This document shows, one piece after another, positions 1-8,688 of a stretch of 64,000 nucleotides of DNA. The first letter of the stretch is position 1. Each line of letters opens with the position of its first letter. The notes beneath the pieces were generated by a model. That model searched no databases. It was not told the origin of the DNA and was given only the letters and a program-made list of their open reading frames with translations. The stretch is from Streptomyces smaragdinus (GTDB lineage Bacteria; Actinomycetota; Actinomycetes; Streptomycetales; Streptomycetaceae). A program made the translations under genes and the position numbers. Location: positions 62,001-126,000 of the forward strand of contig NZ_WEGJ01000002.1 in assembly GCF_009604385.1 (NCBI RefSeq). Direction: 5' to 3'.

Positions 1-1220
1 TCCGTCGCCGCCGGGTTGACGGTGTCGTTGGCGCCGATGACCAGGACCACCGAGGTGCCGGCGAAGTCGTCGTTGATCTCGTCCATCTCCAGCACCACGT
101 CGTACGGCACCCGCGCCTCGGCCAGCAGGACGTTCATGTGCCCCGGCAGCCGCCCGGCCACCGGATGCACGCCGAAGCGCACCGTGACGCCGCGCTCGCG
201 CAGCCGGCGCGTCAGCTCCGCCACCGGGTGCTGGGCCTGGGCGACGGCCATCCCGTACCCCGGGGTGATGATCACCTCGGTGGCGGCGGCCAGCGCGTTC
301 GCGGTGTCCTCGGCGCTGATCTCCCGGTGCTCGCCCTGCTCCTCCGTACCGCCGGCCGGGGCCTCGATCCCGAAGCCGCCGGCGATGACGGACAGGAAGG
401 ACCGGTTCATGGCCCGGCACATGACGTACGACAGATAGGCGCCGGAGGAGCCGACGAGGGCGCCGGTGACGATGAGGAGGTTGTTGTCCAGCAGGAATCC
501 CGCCGCCGCGGCCGCCCAGCCCGAGTAGCTGTTGAGCATCGAGACCACGACGGGCATGTCGCCGCCGCCGATGGAGGCGACCAGATGCCAGCCGAGGGCG
601 AGCGCGAGCACGGTGACGGCGATCATCAGCCCGAGGCTCGGGGCGGCCGTGAACCAGACGGTCAGGGCCACGAAGGCGACCAGCGCGCCGACGTTGAGCA
701 GATTCTTCCCGGGCAGCGTCAGCGGCCGGGACTTGATCCGCGCCGACAGCTTCAGGAACGCGATCACCGATCCGGTGAAGGTGACGGCGCCGATGAAGAT
801 GCCGATGAAGACCTCGGCGTGGTGGATCCGCAGCAGCGATCCGGTCAGCGCCTCGGCGGTGCCCGGGTCCCGGTCGGCGACCTCCAGATAGCTGTTCCAG
901 CCGATCAGTACGGCCGCCAGCCCGACGAGGCTGTGCAGGACGGCGATCAGCTCGGGCATCTGGGTCATCTCGACCCGCCGCGCCCGCCAGAGTCCGACGG
1001 CTGCGCCGATCGCGCCGGCGACGAGGATCAGCACGATCGGTCCGGCGGACACGGAGCGCCCGGCGACGACGACGGTGGCGACGAGCGCCGCCGCCATCCC
1101 GGCGATCCCGTAGGCCACCCCGGCCCGGGCGGTGTGGTGCTGCGAGAGTCCCGCCAGGCTGAGGACGAAGAGCAGTGCGGCGACGATGTCGGCGGCCTGG
1201 GCCGCCGTGGATGCGTTCAT
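1..1220 (-). CDS. pntB: NAD(P) transhydrogenase subunit beta (partial)
   Basis: This is the membrane beta subunit of proton-translocating transhydrogenase, which makes NADPH from NADH using the proton gradient. The reverse frame opens at the ATG ending at 1220 and stays open to the window edge, so the C-terminal NADP-binding domain is only partly present. The visible protein is a chain of hydrophobic helices and includes the conserved stretch [14 protein letters not shown]. It starts 6 bases after the stop of pntA, so the two form an operon. NADPH from this complex could feed the reductase encoded divergently at 2943. The family call is secure. Confidence 0.95.
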   Translation of the reverse strand, partial: MNASTAAQAADIVAALLFVLSLAGLSQHHTARAGVAYGIAGMAAALVATVVVAGRSVSAGPIVLILVAGAIGAAVGLWRARRVEMTQMPELIAVLHSLVGLAAVLIGWNSYLEVADRDPGTAEALTGSLLRIHHAEVFIGIFIGAVTFTGSVIAFLKLSARIKSRPLTLPGKNLLNVGALVAFVALTVWFTAAPSLGLMIAVTVLALALGWHLVASIGGGDMPVVVSMLNSYSGWAAAAAGFLLDNNLLIVTGALVGSSGAYLSYVMCRAMNRSFLSVIAGGFGIEAPAGGTEEQGEHREISAEDTANALAAATEVIITPGYGMAVAQAQHPVAELTRRLRERGVTVRFGVHPVAGRLPGHMNVLLAEARVPYDVVLEMDEINDDFAGTSVVLVIGANDTVNPAAT

Positions 1221-1226
1221 CGGATC

Positions 1227-2765
1227 TCAGCCTTTCGAGAACATGCCGAGCATGCGACGGGTGACGGCGAACCCACCGAAGACGTTCACGGTGGTGAGCA
1301 GGACGGCCAGGAAGGCGAGCCAGGTGACGGCCGGCGGGCCGTGGCCGATCTGGAGCACCGCGCCGACGACCACGATCCCGGAGATCGCGTTGGTCACCGA
1401 CATCAGCGGGGTGTGCAGCGCGTGGTGGACCTTGCCGATCACGTAGTAGCCGATGACCACGGCCAGCGCGAACACGGTGAAGTTGGCGGCGAGCCGGGCG
1501 GGGGAGACGGCGATCAGCCCGAACAGGGCGAGCATCCCGAGCCCGACCAGCCCGTACCGGCCGCGCTCCGACAGCCGCCGCGGCGGCGGGGGTTCGGCGG
1601 GCGCGGCGGCCGGCGGGGTCTGCGCGGGGGCCGAGGAGACCGCGACGGGCGGCGGGGGCCACAGGGTCGTGCCCTCGTGCACCACGGTCACCGAGCGCTG
1701 GACGACGTCCTCGAGGTCGAGGGTGAGGCGGCCGTCGCGTTCGGGGGTGAGGAGCTTGAGGAGGTTCACCAGGTTGGTGCCGTACAGCTGTGAGGCCTGG
1801 GCGGGGAGGCGGCCGGCGAGGTCGGTGTAGCCGATGATCGTGACGCCGTTGTCGGTGACGACGGAGCGGCCGGCCACGGTGCCCTCGACGTTCCCGCCCT
1901 GGGCGGCGGCCATGTCGACGATGACGCTGCCCGGCTTCATCGAGGCGACCTGCTCGGCGGTGATCAGGCGGGGCGCGGGGCGGCCGGGGATCAGGGCCGT
2001 GGTGACGACGATGTCGACGTCGCGGGTCTGCTCGGAGTAGATCTCGGCGGCGCGCCGGTCGTACGCCTCGGAGGTCGCCCGGGCGTAGCCGTCGCCGGAC
2101 GCCTCCTGCTCGACCTCGACGGGCAGGAACTCGCCGCCGAGCGAGCGGACCTGGTCGGCGACCTCCGCGCGCGGGTCGGTGGCCCGTACCACCGCGCCCA
2201 GGCTGCCCGCGGCGCCGATGGCCGCGAGGCCGGCCACGCCGGCGCCGGCCACCAGCACCTTGGCGGGCGGTACCTTGCCGGCGGCGGTGACCTGGCCGGT
2301 GAAGAACCGGCCGAAGGCGTGGGCCGCCTCGACGACCGCCCGGTAGCCGGCGATGTTGGCCATCGAGCTGAGGACGTCCAGCGACTGTGCCCGGGAGATG
2401 CGGGGCACGGCGTCCATCGACAGTGCGGTCAGCGGCCGGCTCGCGAGGAGCTCCAGCAGGCCGGGGTTCTGTGCGGGCGCGAGCAGGCCGACGACGGTCG
2501 CCCCGTCCTTCAGCCGCCGCACCTCGTCCGGCGACGGGGCGTTGACCTTGAGGACCACGTCGGTGTGCCAGGGATCGCCGACGGTCGCGCCGGCCTCGGC
2601 GTACGCGGGGTCGGTGAAGCCGGAGGCGGTGCCCGCCCCGGGTTCGACGACCACCTCGTAGCCGAGGGCGGTCAGGCGGCGGACGGTGTCCGGTGTGGCC
2701 GCCACCCGGGTCTCCCCGGCGGTCGATTCGGCGGCCACACCGATGCGTTGTGGTGGGGCTGTCAT
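1227..2765 (-). CDS. pntA: NAD(P) transhydrogenase subunit alpha
   Basis: A 512-residue alpha subunit, close to the single-chain alpha of E. coli. Residues 1 to about 375 form the AlaDH/PNT NAD-binding region, with AGAGVAGLAAIGAAGSLGA as the Rossmann turn. A proline-rich linker follows near 395-415, then about four transmembrane helices. The frame can be opened upstream to 2900, but only the ATG at 2765 gives the family N-terminus (MTAPPQRIGVAAES). A longer start would run through the palindromic repeats at 2819-2907. It lies immediately upstream of pntB and divergent from the ketopantoate-reductase-like gene. Confidence 0.95.
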   Translation of the reverse strand: MTAPPQRIGVAAESTAGETRVAATPDTVRRLTALGYEVVVEPGAGTASGFTDPAYAEAGATVGDPWHTDVVLKVNAPSPDEVRRLKDGATVVGLLAPAQNPGLLELLASRPLTALSMDAVPRISRAQSLDVLSSMANIAGYRAVVEAAHAFGRFFTGQVTAAGKVPPAKVLVAGAGVAGLAAIGAAGSLGAVVRATDPRAEVADQVRSLGGEFLPVEVEQEASGDGYARATSEAYDRRAAEIYSEQTRDVDIVVTTALIPGRPAPRLITAEQVASMKPGSVIVDMAAAQGGNVEGTVAGRSVVTDNGVTIIGYTDLAGRLPAQASQLYGTNLVNLLKLLTPERDGRLTLDLEDVVQRSVTVVHEGTTLWPPPPVAVSSAPAQTPPAAAPAEPPPPRRLSERGRYGLVGLGMLALFGLIAVSPARLAANFTVFALAVVIGYYVIGKVHHALHTPLMSVTNAISGIVVVGAVLQIGHGPPAVTWLAFLAVLLTTVNVFGGFAVTRRMLGMFSKG

Positions 2766-2818
2766 GGCTCTCCTTCGCTCAGGGACCCGTACGGGCACCG
2801 GGACAAGAGGCATGCAGA

Positions 2819-2907
2819 ATACTGTATGCAACTTTGAGCCTCCAGAGGTCGGGAGGCCCGCGTTCTGCGGGAGGGGTGTACAGCGGACTGCAGACTGCAT
2901 ACAGTAT
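2819..2907. promoter_or_regulatory. Paired palindromic operators between pntA and the reductase gene
   Basis: ATACTGTATGCA at 2819-2830 and TGCATACAGTAT at 2896-2907 are exact reverse complements. Each contains a near-palindromic ATAC-N-GTAT core (2819-2827 and 2899-2907), with centres 80 bp apart. Each copy sits 36 to 54 bases from the start codon it faces, which fits promoter control of both divergent genes. The ATAC-N-GTAT shape resembles operators of FCD-type GntR regulators. That assignment is an inference, and no such regulator is in the window. Confidence 0.75.
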
Positions 2908-2942
2908 CCAGACCCTCATCCTTCCTCCTGAGAGGAGATGCC

Positions 2943-3917
2943 GTGAAGATCGCAGTCCTGGGAGCCGGCGCCATCGGAGCCTTCGTGGGAGCGGCCCTGC
3001 ACCGGGGCGGTGCCGACGTCCACCTGGTCGCCCGCGGCCCCCATCTGCAGGCCATCCGCGAGCGCGGGGTCAGCGTCCTGAGCCCGCGCGGTGACTTCAC
3101 CGCCCACCCGCACGCCACCGACGACCCCGCCGAGATCGGACCGGTGGATGTCGTGTTCCTCGGGCTCAAGGCGCATTCCTACGCGTCCAGCGGCCCCCTG
3201 ATCGAACCGCTCCTCGGCGACCACACCGCCGTCGTCGCCGGCCAGAACGGCATCCCCTGGTGGTACTTCCACCGGCTGACCGGCCCGTACGAGGGCCGCC
3301 GCATCGAGGCCGTCGACCCCGACGGCGCCACCAGCAAGGTCCTGGCGCCGGAGCGCGCCGTGGGCTGCGTGGTCTACCCGGCCACCGTGATCGAGTCCCC
3401 GGGCGTGATCCGCCATCTCGAGGGCACCCGCTTCTCCATCGGCGAACCGGGCGGCGAGATCTCGCAGCGCTGCACCGATCTGAGCGATGCCATGATCGCC
3501 GGCGGGCTGAAGTGCCCGGTGGAGCCCAACTTGCGCGACGACATATGGATCAAGCTGATGGGCAACGTCGCGTTCAACCCGATCAGCGCCCTCACCCGGG
3601 CCACCATGGTCGACATCTGCCGGCACGCGCCCTCGCGGCGGCTGGTGGCCGAGCTGATGGAGGAGACCCTGGACATCGCCGCCCGGGTCGGCAGCACCCC
3701 GGACATCTCCATCGAACGGCGGCTGCGGGGCGCGGAGGGCGTCGGCGACCACAAGACGTCGATGCTCCAGGACCTCGAGGCCGGCAAGCAGCTGGAGCTC
3801 GACGCGATCGTCACGGCCGTGGTCGAGATGGCCGACATCACGGGCGCCGAGGCGCCGCGGCTGCGGGCGATCGCCGCGGCGACGGAGCTCCTGGCGCGCA
3901 GCACCGGTACGGACTGA
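2943..3917 (+). CDS. Ketopantoate-reductase-family enzyme (candidate oxalyl-CoA reductase)
   Basis: A 324-residue NADPH-dependent reductase of the PanE/ApbA fold. The N-terminal GAGAIGAFVGA is the dinucleotide-binding loop, and the ApbA C-terminal domain carries IWIKLMGNVAFNPISALT. The start is GTG with GGAG just upstream. The QNGIPWWYF motif near residue 100 marks a subfamily distinct from housekeeping PanE. From memory, a PanE-like protein (PanE2) in Methylobacterium extorquens acts as oxalyl-CoA reductase, making glyoxylate. The oxalyl-CoA synthetase and decarboxylase genes nearby and transhydrogenase next door make that role likelier than pantothenate synthesis. The substrate is inferred. 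Confidence 0.8.
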   Translation: MKIAVLGAGAIGAFVGAALHRGGADVHLVARGPHLQAIRERGVSVLSPRGDFTAHPHATDDPAEIGPVDVVFLGLKAHSYASSGPLIEPLLGDHTAVVAGQNGIPWWYFHRLTGPYEGRRIEAVDPDGATSKVLAPERAVGCVVYPATVIESPGVIRHLEGTRFSIGEPGGEISQRCTDLSDAMIAGGLKCPVEPNLRDDIWIKLMGNVAFNPISALTRATMVDICRHAPSRRLVAELMEETLDIAARVGSTPDISIERRLRGAEGVGDHKTSMLQDLEAGKQLELDAIVTAVVEMADITGAEAPRLRAIAAATELLARSTGTD

Positions 3918-3922
3918 CGGCC

Positions 3923-3960
3923 GGCCCGGCTTCCGGCACCGGTGGTGCGGGAGCCGGGCC
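3923..3960 (+). terminator. Hairpin terminator after the reductase gene
   Basis: GGCCCGGCTTCC at 3923-3934 pairs with GGGAGCCGGGCC at 3949-3960, a 12-bp stem with one G-T pair, starting 5 bases after the stop codon. There is no T-tract, which is usual for Streptomyces hairpin terminators. Confidence 0.55.
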
Positions 3961-4091
3961 CGCGGCGGCGGCCGTACGTGCGGCGGGTGCGTCGTACGCG
4001 GCGGCGGGTAGGCTCGGGCGACCCGGCCCCCGGCGCGGTGTCCGACCTGGTGGGGGCGGGGATGTGTGGGGCGACGAGACCGGAGGCGAGC

Positions 4092-5027
4092 ATGCTCTTC
4101 CGTCAGCTGGAGTACTTCGTGGCGGTGGCCCGGGAGAAGCACTTCGCGCGTGCCGCGGACGCCTGCTTCGTCTCGCAGCCCGCGCTGTCGGTGTCGATCG
4201 CCAAGCTGGAGCGCGAGCTCAACGTCACGCTGATCAACCGCGGCCACACCTACCAGGGCCTCACGCCCGAGGGGGAGCGCCTGGTCGTCTGGGCCAAGCG
4301 GATCCTCGCCGAGCAGGAGGCGTTCAAGGCCGAGGTCGCGGCCGTCCAGTCCGGTGTCACCGGGACCCTGCGCCTGGGCGCGGAGCCCACGGCCTCCACC
4401 ACGCTGGCCCTGCCGGTGACGGCCTTCTGCGCCGCGCATCCGCTGGCCCGGGTCCAGGTGCGCTCACGGCTGTCGACCACGGAGCTGATCCGCCAGCTGC
4501 GCTCCTTCGAGCTCGACGCGGCCATCGCCCACTTCGGCCCCGAGGACCGCGACGGGCTGCAGGTCACACCGCTGTACGAGGAGCGGTACATGCTGCTCGC
4601 CGCAGCCGACCAGCCGCTGCCCCAGTCCGACACCGTCACCTGGGCCGAAGCCTCCCAGCTGCCCCTCGCCCTGCTCACCCGCGACATGCGGATCCGCCAG
4701 GTGATCGACGCCGCGTTCACCCGCAGCGGCGTCACCGTCACCCCCCAGGTGGAGACCGACTCGGTGGCCACCCTCTACGCGAACGTGGGCGCCGGCGCCT
4801 GCACCAGCATCGTCCCCCACACCTGGCTGCGGGCCCTGCCCGTCACCGGCCGGATGCGGGCGCTGCGGCTGGTCGAACCCGACGCCCGGGCGCTCATATC
4901 CGTCGCCATCCACGACGCCACCCCCGGCTCGCTCGCCGCCCGCGCGTTCATCAGCGCGGCCGCCTCCCTCAGCCTGGACGAGTTCTTCGACGGCCCCGTC
5001 CCGGCAGCCGAACCCCTGGTCCGCTGA
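4092..5027 (+). CDS. LysR-family transcriptional regulator
   Basis: A 311-residue LysR-type regulator. Residues 1-60 form the winged helix-turn-helix (MLFRQLEYFVAVAREKHFA, then FVSQPALSVSIAKLERELN). A LysR substrate-binding domain follows from about residue 90. The ATG at 4092 was chosen because it gives the canonical family N-terminus and has GGAGG 5 bases upstream; the open frame itself reaches 3942. The gene converges on the acyl-CoA synthetase with 12 bases between stops. Its likely targets are the two T-N11-A palindromes at 6711-6775. The effector is unknown; oxalate or a CoA derivative is a reasonable guess. Confidence 0.92.
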   Translation: MLFRQLEYFVAVAREKHFARAADACFVSQPALSVSIAKLERELNVTLINRGHTYQGLTPEGERLVVWAKRILAEQEAFKAEVAAVQSGVTGTLRLGAEPTASTTLALPVTAFCAAHPLARVQVRSRLSTTELIRQLRSFELDAAIAHFGPEDRDGLQVTPLYEERYMLLAAADQPLPQSDTVTWAEASQLPLALLTRDMRIRQVIDAAFTRSGVTVTPQVETDSVATLYANVGAGACTSIVPHTWLRALPVTGRMRALRLVEPDARALISVAIHDATPGSLAARAFISAAASLSLDEFFDGPVPAAEPLVR

Positions 5028-5039
5028 CCCGCCCCGCCC

Positions 5040-6599
5040 TCAGCGCCCGAACCGCAGCCGCACCGCCTGCCGGTCCAGCACCCCCTTGGCGGTGTACGGC
5101 AGCGCCGCGACGACCTCCACGCGGCCGGGCACCGCGAACGCGGCCAGCCGGTCCCGGCAGTACTCGATGATCTGCGCCGGCTCCGCCTCCTCGCCCTCGC
5201 ACAGCACCACCGCCGCACCCACCCGGTGCCCGCCACCCACGTCCGGCACCCCGAACACGGCGGCCTCCGCCACGGCCGGAAACCCCCGCAGCACGTCCTC
5301 CACGTACTCGGGGGACACCTGGTCCCCGGCGTGGGCGATCAGATTCCGGATCCGCCCGCCGAGGAACAGCACCCCGTCGGCGTCCAGATGCCCCAGATCC
5401 CCGGTCCGCAGCCAGCCCCCGCGAAACGCCCGCGCGGTCGCCGCCGGATCGTCCAGATACCCCCGGGCCACGGCCGGCCCCCGCATCCAGACCTCGCCCC
5501 GCAGCCCCGGCGGGCACTCCCGCCCCGCCGGGTCGGCGATCCGGATGAGCATCCCGGCCGGCCGGCCCACCGAACCGTGCTCCGACGTCTTCCCTGGCGG
5601 CAGCGTCTCGCTGCTCCCCTGATGGGAGGCCTCCGTCAGGCCGTACGCGGACAGCAGCGGCACCCCGAGGGTGCGCTCCAGCGCCCGCTGCGTCGCGGTG
5701 TTGAGCGGGGCGCTGGAGCTGCGGGCGAAGCGCAGCGAGGGCAGCGGCTCGGGGTGCTCGTCGGCCGACCGGTCCAGCAGCACCTCGTGGATGGCGGGCG
5801 CCGCCGTGAACCAGCTGGCCCGCACCGCCCGCATATCGTCCCAGAACCGCCCCGCGGCGAACCGCCCCCCGGCCGGCAGCAGCACACAGCCGCCCCCGGC
5901 CAGCGTGGCCAGCAGCGCCGCGATCAGCCCGTGGGTGTGGAAGAGCGGCATCACGGCCACCGTCGCGTCCCGCGGCCCCAGCTCGTACGCCGTGCACAGC
6001 CCCCGTACCGCCGCCGCCACGTTCGCGTGGGTCAGCGGCACCAGCCGGGCCCGGTCGGTGGTCCCCGACGTCGACATGATCAGCGCGTCGTCCGGGCCCA
6101 GCTCCGGCGGCGCCGGACGGGGCGGGCCCAGCGGCGCCGGCGCCGTGTCCAGCACGACGGCCCCCGGATCACCGGGGACCCGTACCCGCCAGGCGGGCAC
6201 GTCCGCGGGCGGCCCCTCCCCGTACAGCGCCACCCGCGCCCCCGCCGTCGCCAGCCGCGCCGCCAGCTCACCGGGCGGCAGCGCCGGGTCCAGCGGGGCG
6301 ACGACCGCACCGGCCCGCGCCGCGCCCAGCAGGGCCACGACGAACTCGACGGTGTTGCGGGCGGCCAGCCCCACCCGGTCGCCCGGCCGCAGTCCCGCGG
6401 CGGTGAGCCGGCCGGCCAGCGTGTCGGCGAGCGCGGCCAGGGCGGCGTACGTGACCTCGGCGCGCTCCGCGCCGGCCACCAGTGCCCGGGCGTCGGGACG
6501 GGCCCGTACGGGACCGTCCAGCAGATCGACGAGGCCGGTCAGGGCGGGCGGGTGGTAGCGGTCCGGTTCACGCACGGACGACATGGCCGAACCGGCCAT
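5040..6599 (-). CDS. AAE3-like oxalyl-CoA synthetase with altered catalytic motifs
   Basis: A 519-residue member of the acyl-CoA synthetase superfamily. It resembles plant AAE3/oxalyl-CoA synthetase through MPLFHTHGL, APAIHEVLLDR, AYGLTEASHQ and the GSVGRP box. Expected role: oxalate + ATP + CoA to oxalyl-CoA. The ATG at 6599 is preceded by AGGAGG at good spacing. Two key sites differ from the family: the P-loop reads STSGTTDRARLV (residues 176-187), without its usual lysine, and the C-terminal A10 motif reads PYTAKGVLDR (501-510), where the catalytic GK lysine is Val507. Activity is therefore uncertain. It is divergent from oxc. Confidence 0.85.
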   Translation of the reverse strand: MAGSAMSSVREPDRYHPPALTGLVDLLDGPVRARPDARALVAGAERAEVTYAALAALADTLAGRLTAAGLRPGDRVGLAARNTVEFVVALLGAARAGAVVAPLDPALPPGELAARLATAGARVALYGEGPPADVPAWRVRVPGDPGAVVLDTAPAPLGPPRPAPPELGPDDALIMSTSGTTDRARLVPLTHANVAAAVRGLCTAYELGPRDATVAVMPLFHTHGLIAALLATLAGGGCVLLPAGGRFAAGRFWDDMRAVRASWFTAAPAIHEVLLDRSADEHPEPLPSLRFARSSSAPLNTATQRALERTLGVPLLSAYGLTEASHQGSSETLPPGKTSEHGSVGRPAGMLIRIADPAGRECPPGLRGEVWMRGPAVARGYLDDPAATARAFRGGWLRTGDLGHLDADGVLFLGGRIRNLIAHAGDQVSPEYVEDVLRGFPAVAEAAVFGVPDVGGGHRVGAAVVLCEGEEAEPAQIIEYCRDRLAAFAVPGRVEVVAALPYTAKGVLDRQAVRLRFGR

Positions 6600-6710
6600 C
6601 GCCGCACCTCCTCGCGCCAGTCGGGGCCAACAGCCGACACAGATGAGACGGTCGACCAAGAGCCTGCGGCGCCCGGGCCCGGGGCGTCCAATGCCCAACC
6701 GCGAAGGGCC

Positions 6711-6775
6711 GATAGCCGGCGGCTATCACCGCAGGTGTCCCCGCTCTTGTCCGACCTTGATAAACGCGGGTTATC
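6711..6775. promoter_or_regulatory. Two LysR-type palindromes in the divergent oxc promoter
   Basis: GATAGCCGGCGGCTATC at 6711-6727 and GATAAACGCGGGTTATC at 6759-6775 are both 17 bp. They share GATA-N9-TATC ends, agree at 12 of 17 positions, and each contains the LysR signature T-N11-A. Their centres are 48 bp apart. They lie midway in the 275-bp gap between the synthetase (start 6599) and oxc (start 6875), so a LysR tetramer could bridge both. The LysR encoded at 4092 is the obvious candidate. Confidence 0.75.
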
Positions 6776-6874
6776 GGCTGGTCGCCGTCAGGTCTTGGAC
6801 GGGGCGCGGCCCCGGTGCGGAAGGTGGGTCCATCAGACGTACGGCATCGCCTTGCCCAAGGAGGACCTCGGACC

Positions 6875-8623
6875 ATGACCGCCCCCTCACCACAGGAGAC
6901 CGCGGCGAACGCCGACGCGCCGGCCGAGCTCACCGACGGGTACCACCTGGTCGTCGACGCCCTGAAGCTCAACGACGTCGACACCATCTACGGCCTGGTC
7001 GGCATCCCCATCACCGACCTGGCCCGGCTCGCGCAGGCCGAGGGCATCCGCTACATCGGCTTCCGGCACGAGAGCAACGCCACCCACGCCGCCGCCGCGG
7101 CCGGGTATCTCACCAAGAAGCCGGGCATCGCGCTCACCGTATCCGCGCCCGGCTTCCTCAACGGCCTGGTGGGCCTGGCGAACGCCACCACCAACTGCTT
7201 CCCCATGGTGCAGATCTCCGGCTCCAGCGAGCGCCACCTCGTCGACCTCAAGCAGGGCGACTACGAGGAGATGGACCAGCTCGCAGCGGCCCAGCAGTTC
7301 TGCAAGGCCGCCTACCGCATCAGCCGCGTCGAGGACATCGGCCGCGGCATCGCCCGCGCCCTGCGCACCGCCGTGTCGGGCCGGCCCGGCGGCGTCTACC
7401 TGGACATCCCGGCCGCCGTGCTGGGCTCCATCATGGACAAGGCCGAGGGCGCCAAGACCCTCAGCCGGCTGGTCGACCCCTCGCCGCGCCAGCTGCCCGC
7501 GCCCGACGCCGTGGACCGCGCGATCGAGCTGCTCGCCGGCGCCGAGCGGCCGCTGGTGGTGCTCGGCAAGGGCGCCGCGTACGCGCAGGCCGACGACCGC
7601 ATCCGCGAGTTCGTCGAGTCGACGGGCATCCCGTACATCCCGATGTCGATGGCCAAGGGCCTGCTGCCCGACGACCACCCGCAGTCCGCCGCCACCGCCC
7701 GCTCGCTGGCGCTGAAGAAGGCCGACGTCGTGATGCTCGTCGGCGCCCGCCTCAACTGGCTGCTCAACCACGGCCAGGCACCCCAGTGGAACCCGGACGC
7801 CAAGTTCATCCAGGTCGACATCGAGCCCAAGGAGCTGGACAGCAACCAGCCGATCGCGGCGCCGCTGGTCGGCGACGTCGAGTCCGTGCTCGAGGTGATC
7901 GCCGAGCGCGCCAAGCCCGGGCAGATCTCCGCCCCCGCCGCCTGGCGCGAGGAGCTGGCGACCCGCTCCGCCGCGAACGTCCAGAAGATGGCCGGCCGGC
8001 TGGCCGCCGACCCGCACCCGATGCAGTTCATGGGCGCGCTGCGGGCCGTACGCGACGTCCTGCGCGAGAACCGGCACGCGTACCTCGTCAACGAGGGCGC
8101 CAACGCCCTCGACATGGCGCGCAACGTCATCGACATGCACGTCCCCCGCCACCGCCTCGACGTCGGCACCTGGGGCGTCATGGGCATCGGCATGGGCTAC
8201 GCCATCGCCGCCGCCGTCGAGACGGGCCAGCCCGTCATCGCCGTCGAGGGCGACAGCGCCTTCGGGTTCAGCGGTATGGAGGTCGAGACGATCTGCCGGT
8301 ACGGGCTCCCCGTCACCGTCGTGATCATGAACAACGGCGGCGTGTACCGCGGCGACGAGACCAACCCCCTCGACGACGCCCCCGCGCCCACCACCCTGAT
8401 GCTGAACGCCCGGCACGACCAGATGATGGAGGCGTTCGGCGGCAAGGGCTACCGGGCCACCACCCCCGCCGAGGTCACCGCGGCGCTCACCGAGGCCCTG
8501 GCCGCGGGCGGCCCCGCGCTCATCGACTGCGCCATCGACCCGGGCGCGGGCTCCGAGAGCGGCCACATCGCGCACCTCAACCCCAAGGGGATCACCGCCG
8601 GCACCATCGGCGGCAAGAAGTAA
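6875..8623 (+). CDS. oxc: Oxalyl-CoA decarboxylase
   Basis: A 582-residue thiamine-diphosphate enzyme that converts oxalyl-CoA to formyl-CoA and CO2. Conserved family stretches include GLVGIPITDLAR, LTVSAPGFLNGLVGLANATT and SGSSERHLVDLKQGDYEEMD. The C-terminal ThDP/Mg site is the GDSAFGFSGMEVETIC...NNGGVYRG region near residues 459-491. The ATG at 6875 has AAGGAGGA about 10 bases upstream, although the frame opens at 6815. Most oxalate degraders pair oxc with formyl-CoA transferase (frc), but none is in this window. Activation here may rely on the divergent synthetase. Confidence 0.96.
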   Translation: MTAPSPQETAANADAPAELTDGYHLVVDALKLNDVDTIYGLVGIPITDLARLAQAEGIRYIGFRHESNATHAAAAAGYLTKKPGIALTVSAPGFLNGLVGLANATTNCFPMVQISGSSERHLVDLKQGDYEEMDQLAAAQQFCKAAYRISRVEDIGRGIARALRTAVSGRPGGVYLDIPAAVLGSIMDKAEGAKTLSRLVDPSPRQLPAPDAVDRAIELLAGAERPLVVLGKGAAYAQADDRIREFVESTGIPYIPMSMAKGLLPDDHPQSAATARSLALKKADVVMLVGARLNWLLNHGQAPQWNPDAKFIQVDIEPKELDSNQPIAAPLVGDVESVLEVIAERAKPGQISAPAAWREELATRSAANVQKMAGRLAADPHPMQFMGALRAVRDVLRENRHAYLVNEGANALDMARNVIDMHVPRHRLDVGTWGVMGIGMGYAIAAAVETGQPVIAVEGDSAFGFSGMEVETICRYGLPVTVVIMNNGGVYRGDETNPLDDAPAPTTLMLNARHDQMMEAFGGKGYRATTPAEVTAALTEALAAGGPALIDCAIDPGAGSESGHIAHLNPKGITAGTIGGKK

Positions 8624-8630
8624 CCGCCCC

Positions 8631-8670
8631 GGCCGCTTCCCCACCGCCGCCGTGCGGAGGGGAAGCGGCC
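8631..8670 (+). terminator. Terminator hairpin after oxc
   Basis: GGCCGCTTCCCC at 8631-8642 and GGGGAAGCGGCC at 8659-8670 form a perfect 12-bp stem, 7 bases after the oxc stop and 18 bases before the next ATG. Confidence 0.7.
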
Positions 8671-8688
8671 GCCGCGTAGGGTGGCGGC

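Noticed and set aside
138..1793. Long plus-strand open frame (551 codons) opposite pntAB
   Set aside because: Composition is Gly/Arg/Asp-rich with no family resemblance, and it lies antisense to clear transhydrogenase genes; typical GC-rich shadow.
2943..3917. Housekeeping panE for pantothenate synthesis
   Set aside because: Context is an oxalate locus and the QNGIPWWYF subfamily differs; kept only as an alternative.
6583..8679. Plus-strand frame overlapping oxc in another frame
   Set aside because: Arg/Pro-rich low-complexity translation; oxc in its own frame is unambiguous.
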